Positions 1 through 26,406 of a stretch of 64,000 nucleotides of DNA are shown here, piece by piece; the stretch's first letter is position 1; each line of letters opens with the position of its first letter. This DNA comes from Glandiceps talaboti. Its lineage: Eukaryota; Hemichordata; Enteropneusta; Spengelidae. The stretch covers positions 21,508,447-21,572,446 of the forward strand of contig NC_135555.1 of NCBI RefSeq assembly GCF_964340395.1. Direction: 5' to 3'. The translations under genes were made by a program, and so were the position numbers. The notes under the pieces were generated by a model. The model worked only from the letters and a program-made list of their open reading frames with translations. It searched no databases and was not told the origin of the DNA.

Positions 1-1058
1 GTTCACCAGACAGTGTCCAAATAAGAGGAAGGAAACGACTTTTTAACGCTGATAACATTGATAAACTGTTTCAGGGATTAACAAATAAACAGACACAGAT
101 CTATCTATGCCTATGAACAATGCCAAAAGATAGTTGGAATAACTTACATAGCATCATCATTGAGTCAATTGTGTTGATAGTTGGCGGAGTGATGAACCTT
201 GTAAAAGATAGGTGCTATATTAACTACCAGTCCCTCCCCCTCTTTGCAACTATGTCGAACAAAATGTGAAATTTCATTATATACCAGTTACTATTCACAG
301 AGTGGCAATCCTTCACTCAGACTAGCCCAATATTCTTTAAAGTTTCCAGAGGCAAAATAGTGACGTATGAGAAATTTAAATTTAAATTTTTTGTAGTACC
401 TAGAACAAAAGTCCTTGAGAAGTTACCATGAACAAATTTGTATTTGTATTTTCTGAGCACTCTGTAGCTATTGATGATGGCTTCTTGGAGTAATAACATC
501 CCATATGGTTCCAAAATGAAAACATATGCAGCATTCGTTTACACCATCACCATGGCAACACAATCACCTTCAATTACCCAAATTGTAAAGTTGTGATTTT
601 TATCTGGTGTTGACTGTTTCTGTTAACACCTCTATACAAAGATGTAAAATTGAGTGAATTCACTGTGCCTGAGATGTCTATAGTTTGTTATTATTTCTCG
701 GGAAGGGTTTGTTTATTCTGAGGGACGCCATTTCGTTTCTTCATTGGGCCCTGGGGTTTCTCTCTTGTCAGCATCGCTTCCTGTGGATGTCATTAGACTC
801 TAGGTTGTTGAACTTGACTCAGTTCACCCTTGTACATAAATACAAGGACTATAGACTGGCCTGCATGGTCATAAACACCAGTGGCGATAGTAACGACTGG
901 CTCCGGTGACACTGACATCAAGTACCACACTTGACCCCTTCAGCCCTAACTTTCAAATGTAGCTACACCCTAACCTAATAAAATGGGATGGGTCATCCCA
1001 CTGTTCTTCTTCAGCACGCTTGATTACTAGACAGGTGGGTGATCCCCAGATATACATG

Positions 1059-1127
1059 TTGTGTTGAATACCCTCTTACTCGTGATGTACAACTGTGGTA
1101 TCCGTAGCTTCGACGAGCTAAACAAGG
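1059..1127 (-). repeat. SINE 3' fragment (5'-truncated copy)
   Basis: About 70 bp closely matches 7152-7220, which is the 3' part of a tRNA-headed SINE; both contain the stretches ACCCTCTTACT and GTGATGTACA and end in CAAGG. The tRNA-like head is absent, as expected of a 5'-truncated retrocopy on the minus strand. The similarity between the two window positions is direct observation; the SINE assignment rests on the fuller copy at 7150-7405. Confidence 0.5.
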
Positions 1128-2012
1128 ATGTGACTGTCAGCATTTATGAAATTTTTATAACGTTTGAAGCAAAATTAGTTACCTCTTTTTCTTGTTTTCT
1201 TTTTTTTTTTGTAATTGTCTCCCAGTCTTTCAACTGGTACAAAATTAAGGCTGAAATTCAATTACTTGATGATAAATTTGACTTTTACACGTTCACTTAA
1301 ATTTCCACTTGTCATTCATAACCCTCTGTATATAAATGAGAGTAAAAGTAGAGACAGTCCATCTTTTCAAGTTTACCACTTCAATAATTGTTGTCAAGTG
1401 CTGTGAACATGAAGCGTGAAGTACACTGAAAGGAACATAGCACAGATGGAACTTGAATCTATTAAAATTCAAATACTTGCATTTGTTAGGTAATCCCACT
1501 TTGTTCTGTGTGCTATAGTACAATATATAAGTTTTTATGCGAAAACTACCACAGCTGCACACTTCAAGGTGATCGCTAGTGTAGTGTGCTATCCTCCATC
1601 GAATCTTTCATATCTCGTACCCAGACTACTGCATGGTGATCTCATTCTTACAAAAAAAAATGAAGAAAATCTACTACAAGTTCACCAGAATATTGACAAT
1701 TCTCTCTTCAGTCAAATTTAAATATTAGACAAAACTTTGAGCATCATATTATCATGTGGTAAAATTTTGAATAAAATAGCAAAGAGTGTCGATTGCAAAT
1801 TGTATCATTTTATGAACAAAATTACATTCCATGACAAAAAATATTATCTGCACTAATAGATCTTGATCACTAAAACTTTTCACAAACATGTCAAAGTTTA
1901 GAATTGTCAAAATTTTGCCAAAACATTATTATTAAAGCATCTGGGAATTCAAAGTTGTTTTTTTGACGATTTAACCCAGAAAAACATTGAGTTGATAGTT
2001 GTCCATGTAGTA

Positions 2013-2063
2013 TCCCCCTCCCCCTCCCCCTCCCCCTCCCCCTCCCCATCCCCCCCCCCCCAC
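2013..2063. repeat. C-rich tract, (CCCCCT)n then C-run
   Basis: Several hexamers of five C and one T are followed by an uninterrupted run of C. The minus strand carries G-runs of five or more, which is the pattern needed for a G-quadruplex. It lies about 350 bp upstream of the 75-bp exon at 2417. Confidence 0.8.
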
Positions 2064-2416
2064 AACCATTATTATCTTGCAATTTATTAACCAATCAGAA
2101 ATCTGCTTTTATATACCAAGTTAAAAGCAGCACCTTCATACATGACAAATTGGAAGACATCATATTGAAGCCCATGTAACAAAGCCTCACATTGGACAAT
2201 ATGCTTTGGGTTTCCACCAATCAAAAGAGGGCAGAAGTTGCGTGGGGATGTGTTCCATACGCGAAAATCACCTCAGTGTCTTCATGGGGGTAAATGATGT
2301 CAGAAATATTGTCAAAGATCCTTTGATGATTCCGATCCAGTGATAGAAATGGTTTGTTTTCTTTGTATAATCATTTCTGTCTTCTAATTAACTATTTGAC
2401 TTTTTCTGATTCCTAG

Positions 2417-16596
<14,180 letters not shown>

Positions 16597-16639
16597 ACAT
16601 TAAATGTCAAGATATATTTTCTCCATGTACTGCCATATC

Positions 16640-16645
16640 AATAAA
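16640..16645 (+). terminator. Poly(A) signal AATAAA
   Basis: AATAAA lies 44 bp after the stop codon at 16594-16596, giving a very short 3' UTR for the unrecognised plus-strand gene. A 35-bp minisatellite begins about 120 bp further on. Confidence 0.5.
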
Positions 16646-16763
16646 ACCCATCAATATATCAACATTTGACATGTGGGTTTTAAACACTGTAAAATAAGGA
16701 CTTTTTTTTTTTAAAAAGAGAGAGGAAAAAACAACACATTGCACAATTATACAATGAAAATAC

Positions 16764-17042
16764 AGCTGATGTGACGTGGGCTAGCTGACAGACATCAGAG
16801 CTGACTTGATGTGGGCTAGCTGACTGACATCAGAGCTGACTTGACGTGGGCTAGCTGACGGACATCAGAGCTGACTTGACGTGGGCTAGCTGACAGACAT
16901 CAGAGCTGACTTGACGTGGGCTAGCTGACGGACATCAGAGCTGACTTGACGTGGGCTAGCTGACTGACATCAGAGCTGACTTGACGTGGGCTAGCTGACG
17001 GACATCAGAGCTGACTTGACGTGGGCTAGCTGACAGACATCA
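16764..17042. repeat. 35-bp minisatellite, about 8 copies
   Basis: The unit contains GACGTGGGCTAGCTGAC and GACATCAGAGCTGACTT; starts are 35 bp apart. Copies differ mainly at one base after CTGAC (A, G or T). It begins about 120 bp after the poly(A) signal at 16640. Confidence 0.95.
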
Positions 17043-19021
17043 GGAGAGAAGTAATATGTGATATTATGACATCATTCAGACCATGTGAGTGAGTCAATGT
17101 AGGGAGGAATGACTCATCTTGGAACAGCTGGTTTGTGAGTGAAATCACAGATAACTTTTCTGCTGTAGCCCTGGACAAAACTTAGTCAGAAAATCAAACA
17201 TATCATATAGTTTTGACTTCCCCACTGATAGATTTTCGTGCCCACCCTGTGTTATTGTGTGATATCTTTAATGAATCCAAACCATTCCATCCTTAGAAAT
17301 ATTTGTAAATGGATAACCATTAATGTGGGTGACCAAAATGAAATCAAACATTTCCAATTTTAGATTTAGGAAATTTTAGTTAAGCATCCCATGGATTACG
17401 TGCCTTTACTAGATCAACTAATAGCTGCCTTGTAAATAGCTACTGTTATTATCAATTTCTCAACACTTGAGGGCACCATAACACAAATTCCCATTATGGT
17501 ACCATTTCATATATTGATAGTTGAGGGCGCCATAACACGAATTGCCGTTGCCTTGATGATATCATTTGTATAATTGTGCATGTGTGCGTATAAAGGTCCA
17601 TGTGCTGCCAACTGAAACACTGCCACCATCAGTCCTGTTTTAATCCTGGCAGATACAACCCAGTGATCATCTCTAGGAAGTAAAAAACTGGGGGCTGTCG
17701 ATCCAAAGCAGCTGTGAACATATTTTTAGGGTGTTTTGTAAAACTTGAGAATTTTCATAAAATAGCCACATTCGTTGTTTAATAACATTCGTTCAAGAAT
17801 GTTATGTCCTGTCCCAATTAGAGTTTTAAACTCATCAAAATATCATATCTCATCATAAGAAGAAGAAAACACATTTCTGTAAGTGTTTGAACTACCTTAA
17901 GACTTTTATTATTAATTTTTAAAAAACTTTTGTGTTTTTGACTACACAGTACTTTATACATTAGAGTTGTATCAAGTATACCAATGTCAACGTACACTGT
18001 AAGTGTGTCTACCCACCATCAAACCCAACCAAACAGAAAAAAAAGCATTCCATAGATGAGATTAACTCCAGAACCAGGGTATATTCGTAAATAAATGTTT
18101 TGAGTACATATATATGATATGATGAATTTTACAGTCATTTTGTCAAATTTTACTCATTGTGTAAACTTTTTATTCAGAAAATAGCATTTTCTCTCCAGTT
18201 GAATACATGGGGGGGGGGGGGGTGATGTTTTGTTTTCTAAATATTCCAATGTTACTGATTTTTTCCATTTGAAGTATAACTTTATTAAGTGGTGTACCCA
18301 AATTATGTTGTGAGAAATGGACATGTTGTCATGGTAACAGCAGCTTAGCTATAGTCTCCATAGCAGCAGCTTCCATTAGATCAATGCAATTCTATAAGTT
18401 ATAAAGTACCCCACTATTAAAATGCAATTTTGTTTTAGAAAAAACATGAAACTTAGCTTATATGAACATAAGACATGTACATCTCAAAAAGGTGCATTGA
18501 TTTCCTGTACTTTAAAAAAAAAAAAATTTAAGTACATTTTCCCAGAATTTCAAAACGATTGATTTTCTCAAATACTGTAAGATTTTGCCTATTTGTGTGT
18601 TTGGGTCATTCTCACAAACCAGAGCATATATTCCTACTAATGCACTGAGAAATCCACCATGTCCTCTTAGCAGTGCTTGTCGGACGAAGTCATAAGGTGA
18701 CCTGGACTTTACAACAATGAGTTAAAAATTCACTAAAGCTGTCATGAATGCAATTTTCATAAATCTGTACATTCAGAAGAAAACTCAAAGGTGATGCAAA
18801 CTCAAAGGTGATGCAAATTTACAAGAAGAGATCATAGTATTTGTAGACTGCATAGGATTCATAGCTCCACATTATGTTGACATTTTTTGCAAGTGACAAC
18901 CACATCAAGTAGAGCGCCCTCAACAGTTTCTTTTTGTATTCAATTTGCAGACCCAGACATGCAAACCTGTAAAGTCCAATCAACTATATCAATGTAAACA
19001 TAAGCCTCTAAAGTTCTTTTT

Positions 19022-19377
19022 AAAGGGATACAGCCTGTAACTTTATGTTTATTGGTCATTATTTTTGTTTAAAGGGACATAGTCTGTAACTGGTTTTTCT
19101 AACATTAATAACTACTACATATTCAATCAGCCTACTGATACAGCTCACACCAGAAATTAGACTATAATATAAAAATGATATTCTGACATAATTTATTGGT
19201 AACCAATTTGATCAGAAAATAGGTTTTTTCCAGACCTCTTTTTGCATATTTATCCTCCATGGTCTTACTTTTGAATCATGTTCACTATTATATAAGTTTG
19301 AGATCGTACAATGGCAGTACATTTTGTAAAGTGACTTTAGTTGAACATGGATCTCAGTCACAGACTATGTCCCTATA
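19022..19377. mobile_element. MITE with AGGGACATAGTCTGT termini
   Basis: The left end at about 19070 reads TTAAAGGGACATAGTCTGTA. The right end, ending at 19374-19377, is its inverted copy (CACAGACTATGTCCCT), leaving about 305 bp between the edges. A diverged extra copy of the left terminus (TTAAAGGGATACAGCCTGTA) begins at 19020, about 50 bp before the main one. No open frame is present. TTAAAGG edges recall the other TTAA-bounded elements in this window. Confidence 0.6.
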
Positions 19378-20789
19378 ATACAAAATAGTTCTAGGTAGCT
19401 AAGGTGGCCAAAATATCCATGGCAACTAGTGAGGTTTCATATATTTTTGACTTTTGTACAACAGAGTACCTATGGAAACCAATGCAGTTTACTATAGAAG
19501 TGTTCATGTTTTGTAACTGTTAACAGACTTATTTATTGATGTGTAGGTGATGATTTTTTTGTTTGTGGAATTTGTGTTTATATTAAGTTAAATTGAGATT
19601 TATTCACCTTGTGCTGAGTCTAGTTTTCAGTAAGATCACATCTTTCTCCTGAACAACTTCGGCCAAATCTAAAGAGCGCCACCAACGGTCAGAATACAAA
19701 CTCAGACATCACCTGTTCTAAGATTTGGAGGAAAGATGTGCAGCAACTGAAAACAAACTCAAAAACAAGGAGACTCATCTTTATCTACAAAAACTTGAAT
19801 GTTCAACTAATTTTGCTCCTCAGAAGTTTGATTTGAACTTCTATCTTTGTATAATTTGTTACAAAGAAGTGATTCATTGCGAGGCTACATCCAATTAATA
19901 ACTGGATTGTATTAAAATTCTGCAGGCCTCACTTCAAGTGCTATAATACTAGAAAACCAACCAATATGCCATTATTATACAAGTCCAAAGGCTGCGTCTG
20001 AACAGCGCCCCCAGTGGCCAAATTATACAATATTTTGTCTTTCTGAGAATTGGAATTTAACGTATGAGCAACATTTTACTGAGTGAACAGTGCACTTCCT
20101 GAAATCTAAAATACTCAAAGTAGAACCAAATATAGAATACAAGAATTAAAAAATACATGCTTTTCAACATTCAATATGCACTTCAAAAAAAATGGCTGTT
20201 ATCCTCAAGGAGGGGGACACTTATTTGAAGAATATCTGTGATTTAACCAAAGTAGCCTTTAAAAGGTTTACAAACTTAAAAAGTACATAACCATCAAAAC
20301 CGAGAAGAGAATTTGTTTTTTGTCTTTATTTATTAACATTGTTTGTCTCTGTGTGTCCATTTTCTCCTTGGTGCTGTCTTACGATGTATTATACGAACCT
20401 CTAGAGGGCAGTGTTCTAGTCTGTGATGCACTCTCTATTGTAAATGACTATTTCCACTTGAACACTACAGGGAAATTCTGTACAAAAAAACTCGCACCAG
20501 ATATTATTTTTGTACATAATTTTCGACAACTTTTTACTGGTAGATAATTAGGATGGGTAATGTCAAATCTAGAGCAAGAAAAAAAAGGTTTTTTCTATTT
20601 GCTAACTTAAGCTATTATTGTTATTCTATTTAAGATTCCAACCGAGAACATAATTTCGCCTTGTAATCAATTTTTTGGTATTCCAATAAAACCATTTCCT
20701 GACCCTACTTTCACAGTATGCTGCTGAAATATGTGTCTTTTTATGGCAGTGGAATGTGTCCTGTCTATGTTGGATGTTTGTTGATTTTA

Positions 20790-20915
20790 ATTTGAAAATG
20801 GAGTGCGCCCTCAATGGTGACATATTTTATTTTATGACAGTGGATTTACAATGGAGGGCACCCTCTATCCTGGATGTTTGTTGATCAATTACATGACAGT
20901 GGAGGGCATCCTCTA
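20790..20915. repeat. Short imperfect direct repeats with GGAGGGCACCCTC
   Basis: Segments around 20745, 20833 and 20898 share a GACAGTGGA-like start, a GTGCGCCCTC, GGCACCCTC or GGCATCCTC core and GGATGTTTGTTGAT. The function is unknown; the core resembles other GAGGGCGC motifs nearby. Confidence 0.45.
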
Positions 20916-21483
20916 TGTTGAAGTGTGTTGTTTCATTTTATGATAATATTGCCCACAGAGCTCCGCTACCCCATACTGTGTCTAGCATATCATTACCATA
21001 CTTATCTCATATACATGCACACACATACACCCATGCTTCCCATCCCCACAAACACATAATGTCAATGATTGAATTAAATCTAGCTTAGTAACTGAGTGGT
21101 AGACAGTTCTCTTTTGTCGGCTTGTTAATATGTTCTGAAGTTTTCCTATTATTTTGTGTTTTGACTCGTCATATTCAAGTTCTACTAAGTAAAACATATA
21201 CTTTACATTTAGGGAGAAATATCACACACACAATAAGAAATTTAATTCTATTTCTTATCCAACAAAAGCACAACTACTTGAGGTTTTGAGATGATTGATT
21301 GTGGAAATCAAAACAATTATGTTGTGCAATGGCAATAGCCAATTATCTTCAGACGATACCTATATTGCAATGTGTAATGGACCAGCCTGGGAAATAAATC
21401 GGTATATACCGCCCTCTTACGACATATTTTGAATTGCTTTCCTTTTTTCCAAACGATGGCTACAAGTATGTGTATATATACTT

Positions 21484-21660
21484 ATTAAAGCTGCACTAGT
21501 GGTATTTTTGTAGTACTATTTATTCGATCAGACAGCCAACACTATATTCACTGAAAATTGTTAAAATACCAATAATTAGTCGTTGTATATTTTAATTAGA
21601 AGTATACATTATCTATAAGTAGTATAGTAATATGTAGCCTACCTGTAGATGTAATGGGTA
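21484..21660 (+). mobile_element. Partial copy of the TTAAAGCTGC element
   Basis: It begins TTAAAGCTGCACTAG, as at 8987, and shares CACTGAAAATTGTTAAAATACC with slight differences with 9210-9250 and 54950-54980. The right terminus is not seen, so this is a truncated copy. Confidence 0.4.
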
Positions 21661-22169
21661 AAACAATTCTACCAAATAATTACCTTGAAAACAGACCACT
21701 CCACAGTAAAAGATATACACACACAAATAGACATGAGAAATGACAAGAAATCTGGCTAAGGCAATGGCTTTTTTAATTTTTCTTATTATATTTCCTTGCA
21801 AAAGTAAAAAGACATACAAGTGAACGAAAGCAACACAAATCATTCTCAATACTTACACCTTATGTAGTAATTTACATAACTGTTCAAATCAAAGAAAAGA
21901 GGAGAGTTTAAGGGGAGGTGACACATTTTGTATGATAAAGAAAGAAAATATCAATCATAGATTTATTTGAATGAAATCAAAGTCACTGTGTCTTTAAAAC
22001 CTAAAAGATGCAAAAAAACTGCCAGATTTGAAAATTACTTATTACCTGTGTTATGGCAAGTGGCAAAAAACAACTACGTTCCCCATTTTTGAACACTCTA
22101 TCAATTCAGTAATATTCTACTGAACTTTATCCCTCACTTAGGCACAAATATTGAGCTACATACTGTACA

Positions 22170-22670
22170 CATTGCTACGTTGTGTGTACATGTTGCTACC
22201 ATGGATGACATTGCTAGGTTGGGTGTATAGGTTGCTAGACTGGGTGTACACATTACTTGGTTGGGTGTACAGGTTGCTAGGTTGGGTGTACACATTACTA
22301 GGTTGGGTGTACAGGTTGCTAAGTTGGGTGTACAGGTTGCTAGGTTGGGTGGAAATGTTGGTACTAAGGGTGGCATTGCTACGTTGGGTGTACACATTGC
22401 TAGGTTGGGTGTATAGGTCGCTAGGTTGGGTGTAAATGTTGCTACTAAGGGTGGCATTGCTAAATTGGGTGTACAGGTTGCTAGGTTTAATAGATGTACA
22501 GGTTGCTATGCTGGGTGTCATATTGCTACCCTGGGAGTACATGTTGCTATTTTGAATGTACCTTGGGTGTAAACATTGCTAGGTTGGGTGTACAGGTTGC
22601 TAGGTTAGATGTACAGGTTGCTACCCTGGGAGTACATGTCGCTATCGTGAGTGTACCTTGGGTGTACAAA
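22170..22670. repeat. 21-bp degenerate minisatellite
   Basis: The unit is close to GTTGCTAGGTTGGGTGTACA plus one base, with variants (TACACATTGCT, TACATGTTGCT). The period is a multiple of three, so open frames run on both strands (LLGWVYR repeats on plus, LATCTPN repeats on minus). Complementary periodic frames of this kind are expected from a satellite. No start context, splice sites or homology suggest a gene. Confidence 0.8.
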
Positions 22671-24130
22671 TATGGCAAAGTAATACCAGAATTAGCAAAC
22701 ACACTATACAATGATACAATGTACATGTGAGCAACAAATATAAAATTATTAGGTAATCACATCGTATCACAAATTCTGAAGCACATACAGATACTTTAAA
22801 TGCTAAATCTTAACAGAGCTATATGTGTCATATGTAAAGTAAAACTTTACATTCACTTTGTAATGTCACTCTGGCACCATAAGGGAGGTGTCTCTGGCAG
22901 CTGTGCATTTTTGAGTCAAGTGGTTTTGTATATACTGTGTTGTGATGAAAGCTGCCCTGTTCTAGTATAACATTGATTGGAAAACAACTTGTGACAATGT
23001 ACATCCACAAATCATAAAAACTTGATTAATTAATTTGTCTAAATTGGTGAAACAATAGCTATAAAACATGCACATATTACTCTCTAATATACAGATAGTG
23101 TCATACATCATATCCCCCTGTACAATTGTAGTAAACCCTTCCACCCCTCTGCTATGGTATAACCCTATCGCGTACAATGAATGGCTTAGCAGGGTCAGCT
23201 CACAATACAATGGGGGCCACAGCGTATACAAAAATAGGGTGATTAACATTTCAACCCATGCCTGACCACATCAGACATAGATACTTCCAGATAATTAAAA
23301 TGTAAATTCATATTTAACTTTGTAGCATATACAAAACCTTGTGTTTTTGTATTCATTTGAAACAAGAAGTAAAAAGTAAGAAGTATTGCCAGCTTGGATA
23401 GATTGCAAAGCATTATAGTATAAATAATTACTCAAACCAAAAAAAACCCTACACTCTGCACATTTTTTTCTATATCAAAATCACTTCAAATCAAAACATA
23501 GTACTAGTAATAATGCGGGAAAAATCAGAAGAAAAAAACCCCATGTCACTGAAAATTCATATTTTGACAAAAATAATAAATAGCGAATGCAAAACTATAC
23601 GGGGAAAGATTGTAATTTAAACTTTGACCTTTGGGTCATGAACCTCACTCTGAGTATTTCGGAGTCACTAATGTATTTCTTTACTACATCTGTAATCTAA
23701 GTTCTCAGTATACACAGTACAGAGACTTGGACATGACATAATATTAACATTCTTACATTTGTGTGTAATTAATTTGACAAGGAAACATGGTACTTCACCT
23801 TTTATCTTTTACAAATCCATTATTTGCTTATTCTTCTTTCTTTTGACTTTTTCAAAGCCATTACATTTTCCGTCAAATTTTTAATACAAATATTTACACA
23901 GTAATTTCCACTGGTTTCTTTATCTAATATTTTGTTCTGCTTCATTCTACAGTCCTCCTGCATGAGGCATGCTACGGTAGCAACTGTCAGTTTTTTTAAA
24001 CATAAAACTGTAGTACAGACACTTTGTGTGGTTATCTGTATCTCTTGACACACTATGTAAGGGTCAAGAAAGACTTTAGGATCATAGTTAACATCAAAAT
24101 CTTTGCACTAAAACACACTTTGAAATATCT

Positions 24131-24310
24131 GTATGTATGTATGTATGTATGTATGTATGTATGTATGTATGTATGTATGTATGTATGTATGTATGTATGT
24201 GTGTGTATGTATGTATGTATGTATGTATGTATGTATGTATGTATGTATGTATGTATGTATGTATGTATGTATGTATGTACGTACGTACGTACGTACGTAC
24301 GTATGTATGT
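24131..24310. repeat. (GTAT)n microsatellite ending in (GTAC)n
   Basis: About 150 bp of GTAT tetramers with one GTGT interruption, then six or more GTAC tetramers, then GTAT again. GTAC is self-complementary, so the inner block is a perfect palindrome. Open frames on both strands are repeat products. Confidence 0.95.
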
Positions 24311-25507
24311 AAAATGAAACAAAATGACAGATATAGTAACATTAGGTGTAAGCGTTGTTAGATTTATGTTTAGGGAACTGTGTTTTATCATCAAAGTAGG
24401 TTCACTACTTTTTAAAGGTAGACTATATTATTGGTTACCATTAGAGCATACTCAAATAATTAGCTAAAATTATGATGAAGACTAATCTGTGCAGGTGAAT
24501 AGTAACTCTGTAAGACATCAAAATACTTAGATAATTCCTAGCTTTCAACCTCAAAGTCTTCTACAGAGGTGTGGAGTCACACATGCATGAACAACAAGTA
24601 TTTTGGTGCAGTACAAAGTTTATATTTATTTGTGATTAGGTAAAATGTTGCATGGACGTGGGAATTTATCGGCAACAACAAATTGTTTCAATAATTCCTA
24701 GCACTGTACATTACTACCCTATCTATATATACAAATTTTAAACTTACATTAGGCACAGACATGGAGGAAAAAAAAACAAACTTTGTGAAAATGATGACGC
24801 CTGTGTTATCTGGTGAAATCTTATTTAATAAAGGGGTTTGCCAGGTTCACTGCACTGTGTAATTTATGGACATTATGCTATGAAATTTGGGTGGACAACC
24901 TTGTATTGTGGGAAATGTGCATTTATGTTTATTTTGAACTCATGTAAATCACTGGTACTGTCATCAAGAAAATTTCTCAAGTCTTTTTTTTCTTTTCCAA
25001 TGTGAAAGGAAGATGACTTTTCAGCATTATAAACAGTCAGTATAATTGCATTTGAATATTCATGAATATAATTTGCATAAATGAATACTAAGCAATGTTT
25101 CATTTTGAACTAGGTGACTTTGAAAAAAATATGGCACTGCTTGCAGTACACAAAATAAAAGCTATAAGAATTCTTAATAAAGCATATATCCTTAAAAAAG
25201 CAAAAGTGAAAAAATATCACTGGTACTGTGCACAACAAAATTTCCTAAGCCTTTTATTTTCAAATCAAGAGAAGACACAAAAGTACCTTTGGTGAATTTG
25301 TGGACTAGTTCAAAATGATCTCAAATATAAAATGGCCACCTATTTGTGTGTTAGACAGATCTATAAATGAATATTTGGAATTACTGAATTAAATCACATT
25401 TATTACATTAAAAGTTCTTTCCAATTATGCGAAGGACTTGGCACAAATATGTATAAGGCAAACTTGTATCAAATATGAATTAGTTTGATACAAATCTTTA
25501 TGAAAAG

Positions 25508-25566
25508 GGTGGTAGGTAGGTAGGTAGGTAGGTAGGTAGGTAGGTAGGTAGGTAAGGTAGGTAGGC
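25508..25566. repeat. (GGTA)n microsatellite
   Basis: A run of GGTA tetramers with one small interruption near its end. It lies about 840 bp downstream of the KATNB1 stop codon, considering the minus strand. Confidence 0.9.
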
Positions 25567-26367
25567 AAACCTAACAAAACTCCCTGATTCCCGACCCAAA
25601 TTATGGTACGATGTTTAAGACATAATTCAACTTTTCAAGATTTTGTGATGTAGCTGGGTGTAGTAGTCTAAGCCATTGAAGTGTACAACGACTGGTAAGA
25701 TTTCAACACTTCTATATCACATTTATCATAGTAAGTGAATATCGGCTTGTGAATGGCTATTGGTTATACACACCAAGAAGTACACAATGAATTTAATACA
25801 GAGAACGAAACACAACACTTTGGTATTATTATCAAACTGTCTGTCTTGTAAAGGTTTTCTGTGTCCATCTTTCTATTTGTATAAAGGTGCAGTCAAATAA
25901 TACATTGACACATACGAGTAACTAAAAACATTATTCCAGAATGGCAATTTAGTGTTAGATCTATCACTTCAATTCTATTGAATTCTCTAGGTTGCATATG
26001 TTTGTCATGTATTATCAATTACGGGGACAACTTGATGGCAGTGAACTCAGACGAAATAACCAAAATATAATCAAAATTGAGCTTACCCCACTGTAAAAAG
26101 CAACCTGTGTTAATTTTCATTTTCAATTACAGCAGATACATCTCTCTGTCTTTACTAGAGACTAAACTACTGTTCTTATTACAGCATACATATCTTCACA
26201 ATTACCAAATTTTTCTTCATAATCAGATCGCCTCGTCAGTACCATGTCCAAGCACTTCTTGTTGTAATAGTATTCTCACTTGGTGTAATATCTTCTTTAC
26301 AGCAGTGACGGTAGATACCATAATCCAGGGCTGTCATATCCACTTAGCTCACATTAAGAGGGGGTAA

Positions 26368-26373
26368 TTTAAT
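26368..26373 (-). terminator. Possible KATNB1 poly(A) signal ATTAAA
   Basis: On the minus strand ATTAAA occurs 34-39 bp after the KATNB1 stop codon at 26407-26409. This would give an unusually short 3' UTR; a signal further downstream cannot be excluded. Confidence 0.3.
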
Positions 26374-26406
26374 ATCCAAGTCATACTAGATTGTTGTACA
26401 TAATAC

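Larger units (their letters stand above)
1..2416. other. Upstream or intronic DNA, no gene recognised
   Basis: No exon with family resemblance was found. Open frames here are short and have no convincing splice borders. The stretch holds a SINE 3' fragment at 1059-1127 and a C-rich tract at 2013-2063. It probably belongs to an intron of the plus-strand gene whose exon begins at 2417, because that exon has an acceptor and so must have sequence upstream of it. Confidence 0.5.
16650..26406. other. Intergenic, repeat-rich, no gene supported
   Basis: This 9.7-kb stretch separates the end of the plus-strand gene from the end of KATNB1 (minus strand), so the two genes converge. I found no exon with recognisable homology. 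It holds satellites, TTAA-bounded elements, microsatellites and several CTCF-like or TTGAGGGCGC-type motifs, listed separately. Open frames such as 20320-20547 start in low-complexity context and match nothing I know. Part could be KATNB1 3' UTR. Confidence 0.6.

Noticed and set aside
20320-20547. 75-codon frame with a hydrophobic start, signal-peptide-like
   Set aside because: No splice borders, no family resemblance, and it lies in repeat-rich intergenic DNA; the hydrophobic start reflects T-rich sequence.
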